In this document: one piece after another, positions 31,569-40,500 of the stretch
Numbering within the stretch: position 1 is the stretch's first letter
How the letters are laid out: each line of letters begins with the position of its first letter
DNA from: Spirochaetota bacterium
GTDB taxonomy: Bacteria > Spirochaetota > Brachyspiria > Brachyspirales > JACRPF01
NCBI GenBank assembly: GCA_016214035.1
Contig: JACRPF010000009.1
Coordinates: 90,901-154,900 of the forward strand
Reading direction: 5' to 3'
DNA: 64,000 nucleotides
Made by a program: the position numbers and the translations under genes
Notes under the pieces: generated by a model
The model's input: only the letters and a program-made list of their open reading frames with translations
Database searches by the model: none
Told to the model about the DNA's origin: nothing

Positions 31569-32450
31569 ATGCGGCATTTCTTGTGTTTGGTTTTCATTTT
31601 TCTCGTATTCATCAGTTGCGGCACATTGGACAAAGCTAAATTGAATGATGTCAGTATCCGGAAAAAAGTCGATCCCTTGAGCTTGGATATCGGATATGAT
31701 GTCTATTTATTAAGAATTGATCTGAATAGGGCAACCCATGCTGAATCCAGAACCACCTGTAATCAGAACGGCTGTACTACATCCACGGTACAGGTGCCCA
31801 ATTCGTATCATTATATCACCGTGGACTTCGGCAACGGGATTATCATGGACTATAACGGCAATCTCTGCTTGGACCTTGCCAGGTATTATCGTTTCAGCAA
31901 CAGTAAGGACTTCAGTATTCTTGAAAAGAATGAAGGTCTCTTTGGAACTGAAATAGCTTATGATAAGGCAGCCGCAAACTTTAAAATGGAAACCCGTGCA
32001 TTCCTGGGCGCTAAATCAGAATTTGACTTGTCATCAAATCCGATCAAAAGCAAGGAAGGCAGTTATATTGCCCTGTCAAACAATTCAGTCGGTTTTGGTC
32101 CTGGATTTCTTGGTTTAGGCAAGGTTACCATAAATAAACCGGATCAAAAAACTGTTGTCATGCCGCAATTCTGGCAGGAATCCAAATTCATGCAGATCAG
32201 CGATAGTCTGATCACTCTGAACGACCAGATGAAGATCAGCAATGCCGTAGATCATATCGAATTCACATATTCGGGAATATTCGGAATCAAAACCAGTTAT
32301 TCATTTATCAAAACCGCGACAGGATTTTACTTTTACAATATGGATAATTATTCCGGCATTGAAATGGAACGTAACGGCAATAAGATTATTGTCTCAGTAA
32401 ATGGAAGCAAAGTTAGAACATATACCATTAACACTGTTTCATCGAATTAA
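31569..32450 (+). CDS. Orphan lipoprotein of unknown function, AT-richer than neighbours
   Basis: 293 residues with a lipoprotein signal peptide (LVFISC, Cys17). After it come KxK-rich and mixed alpha/beta segments. A Cys pair lies in TTCNQNGCTTS near 62-72, and the C-terminal third resembles beta strands (HIEFTYSGIFGIKTSYSFIKTATGFYFYNMDNYSG). AAGGAG is 6 bases upstream of the ATG and a good promoter precedes it. The gene stands alone between divergent and convergent neighbours. It has visibly lower GC and more A/T-ending codons than the surrounding genes, which suggests later acquisition. I recognise no family. Confidence 0.75.
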   Translation: MRHFLCLVFIFLVFISCGTLDKAKLNDVSIRKKVDPLSLDIGYDVYLLRIDLNRATHAESRTTCNQNGCTTSTVQVPNSYHYITVDFGNGIIMDYNGNLCLDLARYYRFSNSKDFSILEKNEGLFGTEIAYDKAAANFKMETRAFLGAKSEFDLSSNPIKSKEGSYIALSNNSVGFGPGFLGLGKVTINKPDQKTVVMPQFWQESKFMQISDSLITLNDQMKISNAVDHIEFTYSGIFGIKTSYSFIKTATGFYFYNMDNYSGIEMERNGNKIIVSVNGSKVRTYTINTVSSN

Positions 32451-32461
32451 ATTAAATACGA

Positions 32462-32479
32462 ACTGCCGTTGGCGGCAGT
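32462..32479. terminator. Hairpin between convergent genes, possible bidirectional terminator
   Basis: ACTGCCG-TTGG-CGGCAGT, a perfect 7-bp stem 11 bases after the lipoprotein stop. On the minus strand it is followed by an AT-rich TTCGTATTTAATTTAATT. On the plus strand the T-run is delayed, so efficiency as an intrinsic terminator is uncertain. Confidence 0.45.
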
Positions 32480-32589
32480 CCTGCCAGGCATCGGATTTTT
32501 CTGAGACAGCTGCCGATAACGGCGTATGTGCGTGAATCATTAGGAAATACGTATCGTGCAGCTTGTGCAGAAGGTGTTTGTGTTTCTGC

Positions 32590-33492
32590 TCATCTGCGGT
32601 TTGCATCCCGGTATGCGCGCGGTGTGGAGCCGGTCGTTTTTCTGAAATATGAGGAGAAATGCTGCTGCGATGAGAACCCGCAGGCGAGTGCGGTATACGC
32701 GAGGTCATCGCCGCTCTGAATCATCCGCATTGCAGCCTCAATACGAAGCGACATGACAAATGCGTGCGGTGAGAGGCCGGTGTGTTCGCGGATGATGCCG
32801 TCGAGCGCCTTCCGGGAAACACCGAACACGCGCGCGACATCGGCGATCGGCCACGGCTTTTCGATGGCTGCCGAGATACGCGCCGCCCCGGATGTAAAAT
32901 CGTGTTCAGATAGTGATGGGTCTTTTTTTCTGTTTTCGTGTGCCGCAGTCATGTGACGGGCGGTGAGCAGCAGGAGGTCGGTCATCAGATAGTTGAATCT
33001 GCTCACATATCCGGCGCGCTGTTCAGATAATTCGGCGTATGCTTCTTCCATTATATGCGCGATAAACTCCGCGTGATGCAGGACCGGCGTTCCGGCGTGC
33101 AGTAATGCGGTGCCTATTGCCGCACGGTCAGCGGCTGCAAGTGCCGCCCAGGAACCGAGCATCAACGGAGTGTTTTTTGAGAACGATTTCGGGCGTACCT
33201 GTACCCAGCTGTATGTGCCCGCATCGCGTATCGCATTCACGCCGCCGTGTTTCTGCCAGGGCAGTGTTACAAATGCATCGCCGCTTTTCACGGTATACGT
33301 CCTGCCGTCAACTTCCCAGCGGTATCGTCCTTTCCATATGTAGTGAATTTCAATTGCCGGATGCGAATGCGGCGGAAGCCCGCGTTCTGCCTGCGTGAAC
33401 GATCTGCAGCAGAAATCCATGATATAGGGGAACGGTTTGAGCGCTTCGTGCTGCCAGTGCTGAAGCCAGTAGCGGTGTTTCGGACGCATCAT
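32590..33492 (-). CDS. AraC-family transcriptional regulator
   Basis: 300 residues. The cupin-like sensor (about 30-110) has LPPHSHPAIEIHYIWKGRYRWEVDG and the AraC HTH pair (about 200-295) includes ALACGFSSQQHFSSYFRKTTGSTPRAYR. It is divergent from the GH5 gene at 33610 and presumably regulates it. Two ATGs are adjacent (33492 and 33489) with no Shine-Dalgarno; a TTCACG-N17-CATATA promoter (33523-33495) ends 5 bases before the second, consistent with a leaderless message starting at 33489. The inverted CGACAG/CTGTCG pair in the shared intergenic region (33524-33529 and 33588-33593) is a candidate operator. Confidence 0.9.
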   Translation of the reverse strand: MMRPKHRYWLQHWQHEALKPFPYIMDFCCRSFTQAERGLPPHSHPAIEIHYIWKGRYRWEVDGRTYTVKSGDAFVTLPWQKHGGVNAIRDAGTYSWVQVRPKSFSKNTPLMLGSWAALAAADRAAIGTALLHAGTPVLHHAEFIAHIMEEAYAELSEQRAGYVSRFNYLMTDLLLLTARHMTAAHENRKKDPSLSEHDFTSGAARISAAIEKPWPIADVARVFGVSRKALDGIIREHTGLSPHAFVMSLRIEAAMRMIQSGDDLAYTALACGFSSQQHFSSYFRKTTGSTPRAYRDANRR

Positions 33493-33523
33493 TTTATATG
33501 GTTTCCCCGGGGCGAATCGTGAA

Positions 33524-33593
33524 CGACAGATATACGGGATGATAGTATATTTACCACTGATGTCAATATCCGCATGAATATGCTATACTGTCG
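33524..33593. promoter_or_regulatory. GH5 promoter: extended -10 box with inverted CGACAG repeats
   Basis: TGCTATACT (TATACT at 33584-33589) is an extended -10 with no clear -35. CGACAG-ATATA (33524-33534) and TATA-CTGTCG (33584-33593) form an inverted pair whose right half overlaps the -10. Start would fall near 33596, almost at the AAGGAG (33596-33601) of the GH5 gene, so the leader is only about 14 bases. Confidence 0.45.
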
Positions 33594-33609
33594 CCAAGGA
33601 GTATCTGCC

Positions 33610-34692
33610 ATGAAACAAAAACGAACCTTTCTTCATGCACTAATAGCCGTTCTGCTTGCATCAACCGGCATGCTGTTCTGCGATTCGTGGGGCACGAATA
33701 TGCACCGCGGTGCGAACACCGGGCTCTGGCTTTCCGCCGGAGACCTCACGGTGCTCCGTTCCTGGGGTGCCGATCATGTGCGCGCGCAGCTTCTGAAGGC
33801 GAATGTGCCGCTCACGCCGGCGTCGGACGAGAAGGAAGCTACGTTCACGGATAAAGGCTGGGCGGGTCTTGAGAAGTTCCTCGCCGCCGCACGCGAAGCA
33901 AAACTGAAAGTGGTCATCGATCTGCATCAGTATGAATCATTCTTTCCCGGCGAATGGGATACGAACGCGATGAACGCATTGAACGATCCCAAACGTGTGG
34001 GCAAGCTCTGCGCGATTTGGAAGACGATAGCGGCTCGCTATAAGGACGACCGTGACCTCATCATCGGGTATGACATCATGAACGAACCGCATCCGCCCTA
34101 TACGCCGGAAGGATATGATGCCTGGAACACGATTGCCGCGAAGGTGGTCGAAGCGATACGTTCGGTCGATACGCATCATACCGTCATCATCGAATGCGGG
34201 AGCTACGGCAATCCCGGCGCGATGAGCAGTCTCAAGCCGGTGAAGGATGCGAATACGGTGTACAGTTTTCACATGTATTCACCGCACGAGTTCGCCGAGC
34301 AGGGTACGCGTCCGCAGTGGCCCAAAGGTCAGCCGTATCCGGGCATGGTCGGCATCGGCTGGGACATGAAGACGCCCACGATGATCGATAAGAACTATAT
34401 GATAGCGCAGTATAAACCGGTGCGCGACTTTCAGCTGGCGCACAACGCCCGCATCTGGGTGGGCGAATTCAACGCGATCCGCAGCGCACCCGACGGCAGC
34501 GCATACCGGTATCTCGCCGACTGTCTTGAACTGTATGAGGCCTACGGCTGGTCATGGGCGTATCATGCGTTCCGCGAGTCGTCGGCGTGGGATCTTGAAC
34601 TGAGCGACACGGATATCGCCGATAAAAAGCGGCATGCGTCGACACAGCGGCTTGATCTCATGAAACAGTATCTGCGGAAGAATGTGAAGTAA
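33610..34692 (+). CDS. Secreted glycoside hydrolase family 5 (endo-glucanase/mannanase type)
   Basis: 360 residues from the ATG at 33610, which has AAGGAG about 8 bases upstream; the frame before it is not signal-like. Signal peptide (about 1-24). The GH5 barrel shows RGANTG near 33-38, DLHQYES near 104-110, the acid/base Glu159 in MNEPHPPY and the nucleophile Glu286 in WVGEFNAI. Length is typical for a single-domain GH5. Retaining hydrolysis of beta-1,4-glucan or mannan outside the inner membrane is the family role; the exact polysaccharide cannot be told. Divergent from an AraC regulator. Confidence 0.9.
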   Translation: MKQKRTFLHALIAVLLASTGMLFCDSWGTNMHRGANTGLWLSAGDLTVLRSWGADHVRAQLLKANVPLTPASDEKEATFTDKGWAGLEKFLAAAREAKLKVVIDLHQYESFFPGEWDTNAMNALNDPKRVGKLCAIWKTIAARYKDDRDLIIGYDIMNEPHPPYTPEGYDAWNTIAAKVVEAIRSVDTHHTVIIECGSYGNPGAMSSLKPVKDANTVYSFHMYSPHEFAEQGTRPQWPKGQPYPGMVGIGWDMKTPTMIDKNYMIAQYKPVRDFQLAHNARIWVGEFNAIRSAPDGSAYRYLADCLELYEAYGWSWAYHAFRESSAWDLELSDTDIADKKRHASTQRLDLMKQYLRKNVK

Positions 34693-34745
34693 ACCGCCGC
34701 TTCCCGTACCGTGCCGCCGATGTTCACTGACGGGCATGCTGCAGC

Positions 34746-35813
34746 TCAGCAGTACGACCCCACTTCTTTGAACACCGACACGATGCGGCTGAAATCCTGA
34801 AAGCTCACCGCCGACGGCACCGAGTGGTCCGAGGCGAAGATATAGCCGCCGCTTTTCATGAGCGCGGGCACGCGTTCGCGTATGAGCTTTTCAACGGTAT
34901 CCGTTTCATGCCACACCTCGGCGTTGATGCCGCCGTGCAGCACCAGTCTGCCGCCGAAATCGCGCTTGACGGCGAACGGGTCCATGCCCGCCTTCACTTC
35001 GATGGGGTTGAGTCCGTCAAGCCCCATGCCGGTGAGTTCCGGCACGAACGGGCGTATGTCGCCGCAGGAGTGAAGCCGCGCTTTCACACCCTTCGCATGC
35101 GCCCAGTCTATGGCGCGTTGGTGCACCGGCTTGAGCAGTTCCCGGTACATGTCCAGTGAAAAGAACTGATGATGCTTGTAGCCCATGTCGTCGGGCCAGT
35201 AGAACTCGTCGAAGCGGTAGCCGGCGTCCCATACCATGTCGAAGAGGGCGATATTGAGATCGAGCTCGTGATTGAACATCTCAACGACCCATTCCGGATC
35301 GGTGACGAGCGCCATGAGCAGCCGTTCGGTGCCGATGAAATGCGAGTGCGTGATGTCGAAACCGAACCAGCCGTTCGCGGTTATCCACGCGCCGTTCTTC
35401 CGCCATGACGCGTAGTTCTCCTCAAGCCATTTCCAGTTGACGCGGTCGCGCGAGGGCGTCATCCGCTCTTTGGCCGTGCGCCAGTCGTCCGGCGTCTGCA
35501 CCTTGAAATCGAGATATTCGGGCGTGGTGTTCTCGTATTTGAACTTGCGCATCGTGGCGCCCCACGATGTGGTGACGGTTGCGTATTCATCGTTCTCCTC
35601 GATCGTCTTTGTCTCAAAACGCGGGCTTGTATCGATCCCGATGCCTACTGCATTATCGAGCCCGAAATGATCGGTGACGCTTACCTTTTCCGGGAGCCCC
35701 TCACGATGCCAGCGGCGTATGGTGGAATCCCATATCGATTCCTTCCACGGGATGCGGTCGGCATCCTTATGCTCATACATACGTGAAAAACGCTCATGGG
35801 TTGTCATCGTCAT
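34746..35813 (-). CDS. UroD-like superfamily protein
   Basis: 355 residues from the ATG at 35813, which has GGAG 6 bases upstream. It has the UroD-like opening MTTHERFSRMYEHKDADRIPWKE and the motif H248-S-C250-GD. The distal Cys of MtaA-type zinc sites is missing: the equivalent segment reads LHGGINAEVW. It is divergent from an AraC gene at 35909 and tail-to-tail with the GH5 gene. It is the fourth UroD-like gene of the window and again lies beside a regulator and a glycosidase. No corrinoid partner is nearby. Function uncertain; a sugar-derived substrate is inferred from context only. Confidence 0.85.
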   Translation of the reverse strand: MTMTTHERFSRMYEHKDADRIPWKESIWDSTIRRWHREGLPEKVSVTDHFGLDNAVGIGIDTSPRFETKTIEENDEYATVTTSWGATMRKFKYENTTPEYLDFKVQTPDDWRTAKERMTPSRDRVNWKWLEENYASWRKNGAWITANGWFGFDITHSHFIGTERLLMALVTDPEWVVEMFNHELDLNIALFDMVWDAGYRFDEFYWPDDMGYKHHQFFSLDMYRELLKPVHQRAIDWAHAKGVKARLHSCGDIRPFVPELTGMGLDGLNPIEVKAGMDPFAVKRDFGGRLVLHGGINAEVWHETDTVEKLIRERVPALMKSGGYIFASDHSVPSAVSFQDFSRIVSVFKEVGSYC

Positions 35814-35873
35814 GATATGCTCCGTTCGTTCGTGTGATATCGATATAGTGCACATAAAAAACATCAAAATAAA

Positions 35874-35902
35874 TGGACAAAAGCGATGTCTGTTTGTATA
35901 AT
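35874..35902 (+). promoter_or_regulatory. Leaderless promoter of an AraC gene with operator over -35
   Basis: TGGACA (35874-35879), 17-bp spacer, TATAAT (35897-35902), then 6 bases to the ATG at 35909. The -10 is perfect. The -35 is part of ATGGACAAA (35873-35881), a word that recurs twice in the promoter of the next AraC gene at 37460-37489. Confidence 0.6.
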
Positions 35903-35908
35903 ATCGAT

Positions 35909-36694
35909 ATGGAAGCGATAACAGGCCCGCTGCATGTGCGCCGGGGCGAAAAGACCTACTGCAAGCCCACGTGGCACTGGATAAACCCCGTGCCGATGTT
36001 CGACGGCTATCTTTTCTGGATAATACTCGACGGGCACGGCCGCGTGAAAACGGAATCGGCGGAGTATGAGATAAGCCGGGGCGACTGCCTCATCATGCGC
36101 ATGTGGGAACACGTTGAGGGGACGCATGACCCCGCTCATCCGCTGGTGGTGCCGTGGCTGCATTTCGAATATGATACGGCTCCGCGGCTCGCACCGCCGC
36201 ATCCGCGTGAACACCGGCGTATCGCGAATATCACCTTCATCGCCGAGCTTGCCGAACGGGCGATCGCGCGGCTGCATGAGAGACATCATGATGAAGCGGA
36301 CGTCTGGATGCGCGCCATCATGCTTGAGATCGCGCGGGGCGACGCGGCAACGGCGGAACGGCGCGATGTGTGGGCTGAACGCATCGATGCGCTGAGACTC
36401 CGCATGCATGAGGAGCCGGCGGGCATTGACATCGGCGCCTGCGCGCGCGACTATGGATGCACCACGGACCATCTTATCCGCGTCTTCAAGCGCGCCACGG
36501 GCGTGACACCGGTTGATTATCTCGTGCGTGAACGCGTTGAACGGGCGAAGGATCTTCTGCTCTACTCAAGTCATTCGGTGGACGAGATCGCGGGGCTGCT
36601 CGGGTATTCGGATATCTATTATTTCAGCAGACAGTTCAAGGAGCGCACCGGCTCATCGCCGACGGCGTTCAGAAAACCGCGGGACCGCGCCTGA
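35909..36694 (+). CDS. AraC-family transcriptional regulator
   Basis: 261 residues from the ATG at 35909. This start is chosen because the promoter at 35874-35902 would start transcription at this codon, and upstream in-frame codons overlap its -35. The N-terminal half is a cupin-type sensor (about 12-95) with a WHW segment and YEISRGDCLIMRMWEHVEGTHDP. The C-terminal AraC domain (about 160-258) contains YGCTTDHLIRVFKRATGVTPVDYL and EIAGLLGYSDIYYFSRQFKERTGSSPTAFRK. Divergent from a UroD-like gene and convergent with the next AraC gene, whose stop lies 2 bp beyond. Confidence 0.9.
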   Translation: MEAITGPLHVRRGEKTYCKPTWHWINPVPMFDGYLFWIILDGHGRVKTESAEYEISRGDCLIMRMWEHVEGTHDPAHPLVVPWLHFEYDTAPRLAPPHPREHRRIANITFIAELAERAIARLHERHHDEADVWMRAIMLEIARGDAATAERRDVWAERIDALRLRMHEEPAGIDIGACARDYGCTTDHLIRVFKRATGVTPVDYLVRERVERAKDLLLYSSHSVDEIAGLLGYSDIYYFSRQFKERTGSSPTAFRKPRDRA

Positions 36695-36696
36695 TC

Positions 36697-37431
36697 TCAG
36701 CGTTTCCGGAGCGCCTGCACGCGTGACGGCGGTACGCCGGTCTTCTTGGCGAAGAGGCGCGAGAAATAGTACGGGTCGCGGAACCCGAGTTCATGCGCGG
36801 CCTCGCGTACGCTCATCATCCCGGTGGCGAGGAGGTTCTCGGCCGCTTTTACGCGGAGGTCGATGAGATACTGCATGGGCGAAACTCCGGCGGCCTCTTT
36901 GAAGAGCTTAAGCAGATACCGCGGCGAGCGGTCGAACGTACGGAGCGCCGATTTCAGCGTGAACGACGGCTCATGGATGTTCTCGATGAGCATGTCCTTC
37001 ATCCGTTCCACATAATTGCCGCCGTCCGGTGCGGCGCGCGTTTCCGACAGATACAGAAATAACAAATCGATGATGCCGTTGCAGAGCATGGACCATGACG
37101 GGCGTTTGAGATGGAATTCCTTGTGCAGCACGCCAACGAGGCGTTCGATGGGCCGGTGCACCTCGTCGCGGCAGAACGACAGTACTTTCGGCCGGCTGTC
37201 GCGCCGGAGACTTATCCAGGCGCTTTCGTATACGCCGTCGCTCTCTTCTTCGTGCTCCATACCCGGCGGATAGGCGATGAGTACGCCGCGTGAGAACGGA
37301 ATGGCAGTTCCGCCGGCGGTCGATGTGCCGCGGCCTTTGAAGTAATAGACCAGCTCCCAGTAATCGTGGCTGTGCGGCGGATTGACGCGCCGTTCGAATG
37401 ACGACTTTCCGATGTAGTAGAACAGGTTCAT
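36697..37431 (-). CDS. AraC-family transcriptional regulator
   Basis: 244 residues. The sensor half (about 10-90) has VNPPHSHDYWELVYYFKGRG and the DNA-binding half (about 145-242) has HELGFRDPYYFSRLFAKKTGVPPSRVQALRKR, the AraC family signature. It is divergent from the large GH123-type gene at 37560, its likely target. No Shine-Dalgarno precedes the ATG; TGGACA-N17-TATACT ends 7 bases before it, giving a leaderless message. Two ATGGACAAA words spaced 21 bp apart, one of them the -35, point to autoregulation. Confidence 0.9.
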   Translation of the reverse strand: MNLFYYIGKSSFERRVNPPHSHDYWELVYYFKGRGTSTAGGTAIPFSRGVLIAYPPGMEHEEESDGVYESAWISLRRDSRPKVLSFCRDEVHRPIERLVGVLHKEFHLKRPSWSMLCNGIIDLLFLYLSETRAAPDGGNYVERMKDMLIENIHEPSFTLKSALRTFDRSPRYLLKLFKEAAGVSPMQYLIDLRVKAAENLLATGMMSVREAAHELGFRDPYYFSRLFAKKTGVPPSRVQALRKR

Positions 37432-37438
37432 CGCGTCA

Positions 37439-37467
37439 AGTATACAGAAAACGTGCGTTTTTGTCCA
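37439..37467 (-). promoter_or_regulatory. Leaderless promoter of an AraC gene
   Basis: On the minus strand, TGGACA (37467-37462), 17-bp spacer, TATACT (37444-37439), then 7 bases to the ATG at 37431. Nearly the same layout as 35874-35902. Confidence 0.6.
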
Positions 37468-37489
37468 TCAGCGATTCTTCTTTGTCCAT
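37460..37489. promoter_or_regulatory. Candidate AraC operator: TTTGTCCAT direct repeat, 21-bp spacing
   Basis: TTTGTCCAT at 37460-37468 and 37481-37489. One copy contains the -35 of the AraC promoter; the other is two turns upstream and lies about 24 bases before the -10 (37513-37518) of the divergent glycosidase gene. This is a suitable position for an activator of that gene and a repressor of its own. Confidence 0.5.
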
Positions 37490-37512
37490 TGTACCTGAGC
37501 ATTAAAATGTTG

Positions 37513-37518
37513 TATACT
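37513..37518 (+). promoter_or_regulatory. -10 box of the GH123-type operon promoter
   Basis: TATACT with TTGTAC or TGTACC as the only -35 candidates (17-18 bp upstream). A poor -35 next to an AraC operator suggests activator dependence. Leader of about 35 bases to the ATG at 37560. Confidence 0.45.
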
Positions 37519-37559
37519 GTCCCCACGTGAGCGGCGAACCGTTCATGACGAGGGAAGAT

Positions 37560-40500
37560 ATGAAACATGCAATTTCACTCATGATGGCATTGGCGGCCGC
37601 GGCAGCATCACTCTGTGCGGCAACGGCCTGGCAGCAGCCGTATGTGGGCGGCGGCGGATTCTGGAAACAGCGCATACCGCTGACGATAACCCGCGGCGCG
37701 GGGACGTTCAATCCGGGTATGCCGTATGCCCTCGTCATCGGCAGCGGTGCGGGAGAACTGCCGCTCACCGGTATTGATATGAAATCGGTGCGCGTGCTCA
37801 ACAGCTCGGGCGTGGAATATTTTTTCAACGTCACCGACGCACGGGGCCGCGAGGTGCGTGACGGGCAGCTTGCCGCCGGACAGCGCATCATCATTCCCGT
37901 AGAGATAGCGTCCAATGCGTCAACCGAGAGCTACTTCATCTATTATGACAACGCCTCGGCGTGGCTTCTGCCCGATTATCTGAAATCATCGGGTGTTGAG
38001 GAATGGAACTGCGACTTTGAGGGCGACACCGCATGGAAACTCATCGATGCGAAGATAACCGAAGAGGAAGGCGCGAACGGCAAAAAATGCGCGAAGCTTG
38101 CGGCCAAGGACAACAACGTCAACGGACCGGAATCGACGAAGCTCACGTTCTCGCCGAAAAAAGTCTATACGTTCTCGTTCCGTTACAAGGCGCAGGTGAA
38201 CGCCGGTACGTGGTGGGCGCTCATCGATCATATTGACGCGAAGGGAAATCCCGCGAAGAGCGGGTCGCTCGGGCATACATCGGTGCTCGCGGTAAAGACG
38301 TTCACCGAGGGGTGGAAGACATTCTCAACGACCTTCGGCGTTGCCGGTTCGGGCGCGAAGACGGTGATACCGTCGAACACGGCGGCCGTGGGCGCGCGTT
38401 TCAATTTCTGGAACGGCGATAATAGAAATGACGGCGAGGTCTGCATCGACGATGTGGTCATCAGCGAGGTGAAGAGCACGAATGCCGCCGGCAGCACCGA
38501 AGGCGAACGTCCGTTCACGGTGTCCGCGGGCGCATCCGAGAAAATAGCGTTCACCGAGACGGGCCGTACCGCGGACTGGGCGGACAGGACGCTGCCGTAC
38601 CGGGTTCCGGTGACGGTCAGGAATTTCGGCGGCGATCTGAACGATGTGATCGTTTCGGCGAATTTCACCCGCGTGAATGTGCTCATGCTCGGGCGCATTG
38701 CGGACAACTCACTGCGTGTCGTCGGCCCGGACGGAAAAACCATGCGGCACAGCGTGATGAACAATGAACTCCTTTTCATCGCAACGGTTCCCGCGGCCAC
38801 GGTGGCGAATTACTATCTGTATTTCGCCACGAACGGCGTGAAGGGCGGCACGGCGATGAGCTATGATGAACTGCTTACGTCGAAGGCGAACCTCGTGAAG
38901 AACGCGAGTTTTGAGGCCGGAGCCGATACCGCTGAAGGTTGGAGCGCGTCGTCGGAGACAAAGAACGTTGACGGCAAAATTGAATATGACAAAAATTCTC
39001 CCATCAAATATGAATACGTGAACGAAGGGCGGTTCGGGAACAAATGCGTGAAGATGACCGCGCCCGAAAGCGCACCGAAACAGTGGTGCGGCTGGCGTCA
39101 GCTTATCACCAACGTCAAGCCCAACACGACCTATATCTACAGCGGCTGGGTGAAGGCGCTGAACATCAAGCAGGGCGGCGTTCAGCTTCACGGACATTTC
39201 AAGAACGCCGAGGGACGCACGGTAGCAACATTCTCAACGCCATCACTCGGCACCGTGGGGACGATGGAGCAGGGGAAGACCGTCACCGAGGCGGTGTGGG
39301 ACCGTCTGGTAACCACGATAAAAACGCCGTCTGATTGCGCCGCCATAGAGGTGCATCTTACGATGAACGCGTACGGTACGGTGTGGCACGACGGCATCAT
39401 GCTCGCCGAGGGTACGCCGTCGGTGCCGGGAGCGCTTGAGGGTGTGTCGATGAAGGACGATGTTGCCGTGTGGCAGGTGAATCCGGTAACCAAGGTGTTC
39501 AAGGATTCACTGCCGCTTACCGCCGCGAAGGATTTCCGCATCGCCAGTGCCCGGAATGAAAAGGAAGGCCTTCAGTTCGCGGTTCGCAGTAAAAAAGATA
39601 TCGTGTCACTCATGGTGCGCATCGTTCCGCCTGCGAACAAAAAAGGAACAAAGCTCACCAACTTCACCGTCGACCGCATCGATTTCGTCCCGGTGGATTT
39701 TCCCATGGGTTATGAAGGATATACGTATGCACCGTACCGGCGTCGTATTCCCACCGGTATCGGCAGCGACGGCTGGGAAGGAATATGGCCGGATCCGATG
39801 CTCCCGCTTCGTAAACCCTTCGCGCAGAAAGCGAACGAGTCGCAGCCGTTTGCGGTGACATTCAATGTCCCGAAAACCGCGGCGGCCGGTGATTACGCGG
39901 GCAGCGTGATCATCGAAGCCGACGGCAAAGCGGTGCGGACGATGCCGCTCACGGTGACCGTATATGATTTCGAGCTTCCCGATGTGACGCATGTGGGTGT
40001 TATCCTCGATGTGCGCACAGGCCCCGGGAACCGGTTCGGTCTTGCCGCCGATGCGTTCAACAAGGCCGCATACAAGGCGCTTGCCGAACGGCGCGCATCC
40101 ACGCATCAGATACAGCCTGAACCGAAGTTCAGCTGGGCAAACGGTGTGGCAAAAATGGACATTACCGAGTACGACGCCATGGCGAAATACTGCATGGACG
40201 AGCTCAAGATGACGGTGATGTATTTCCCGAATTTCTTCTACGCGTTCGGCTGGGGTTTTCCGCCGAAGAAGATATTCAATCTCGAGCCGTTCAGCAAGGA
40301 ATATATCAGCGCGTATCAGCAATGTCTGAAACTTTTCTGGAATTATCTCAAGGAGCGCGGCTGGCAGGACCGCTTCTCGCTCTACATCTCCGATGAGCCG
40401 CACTTTGAATGGGGTGAGACAAAGGCGATGGTCATCGAGCAGATGAAAAAGCTCTGCACGATGATACATGAGGTCGATCCCGCCATCAAGATATATTCGA

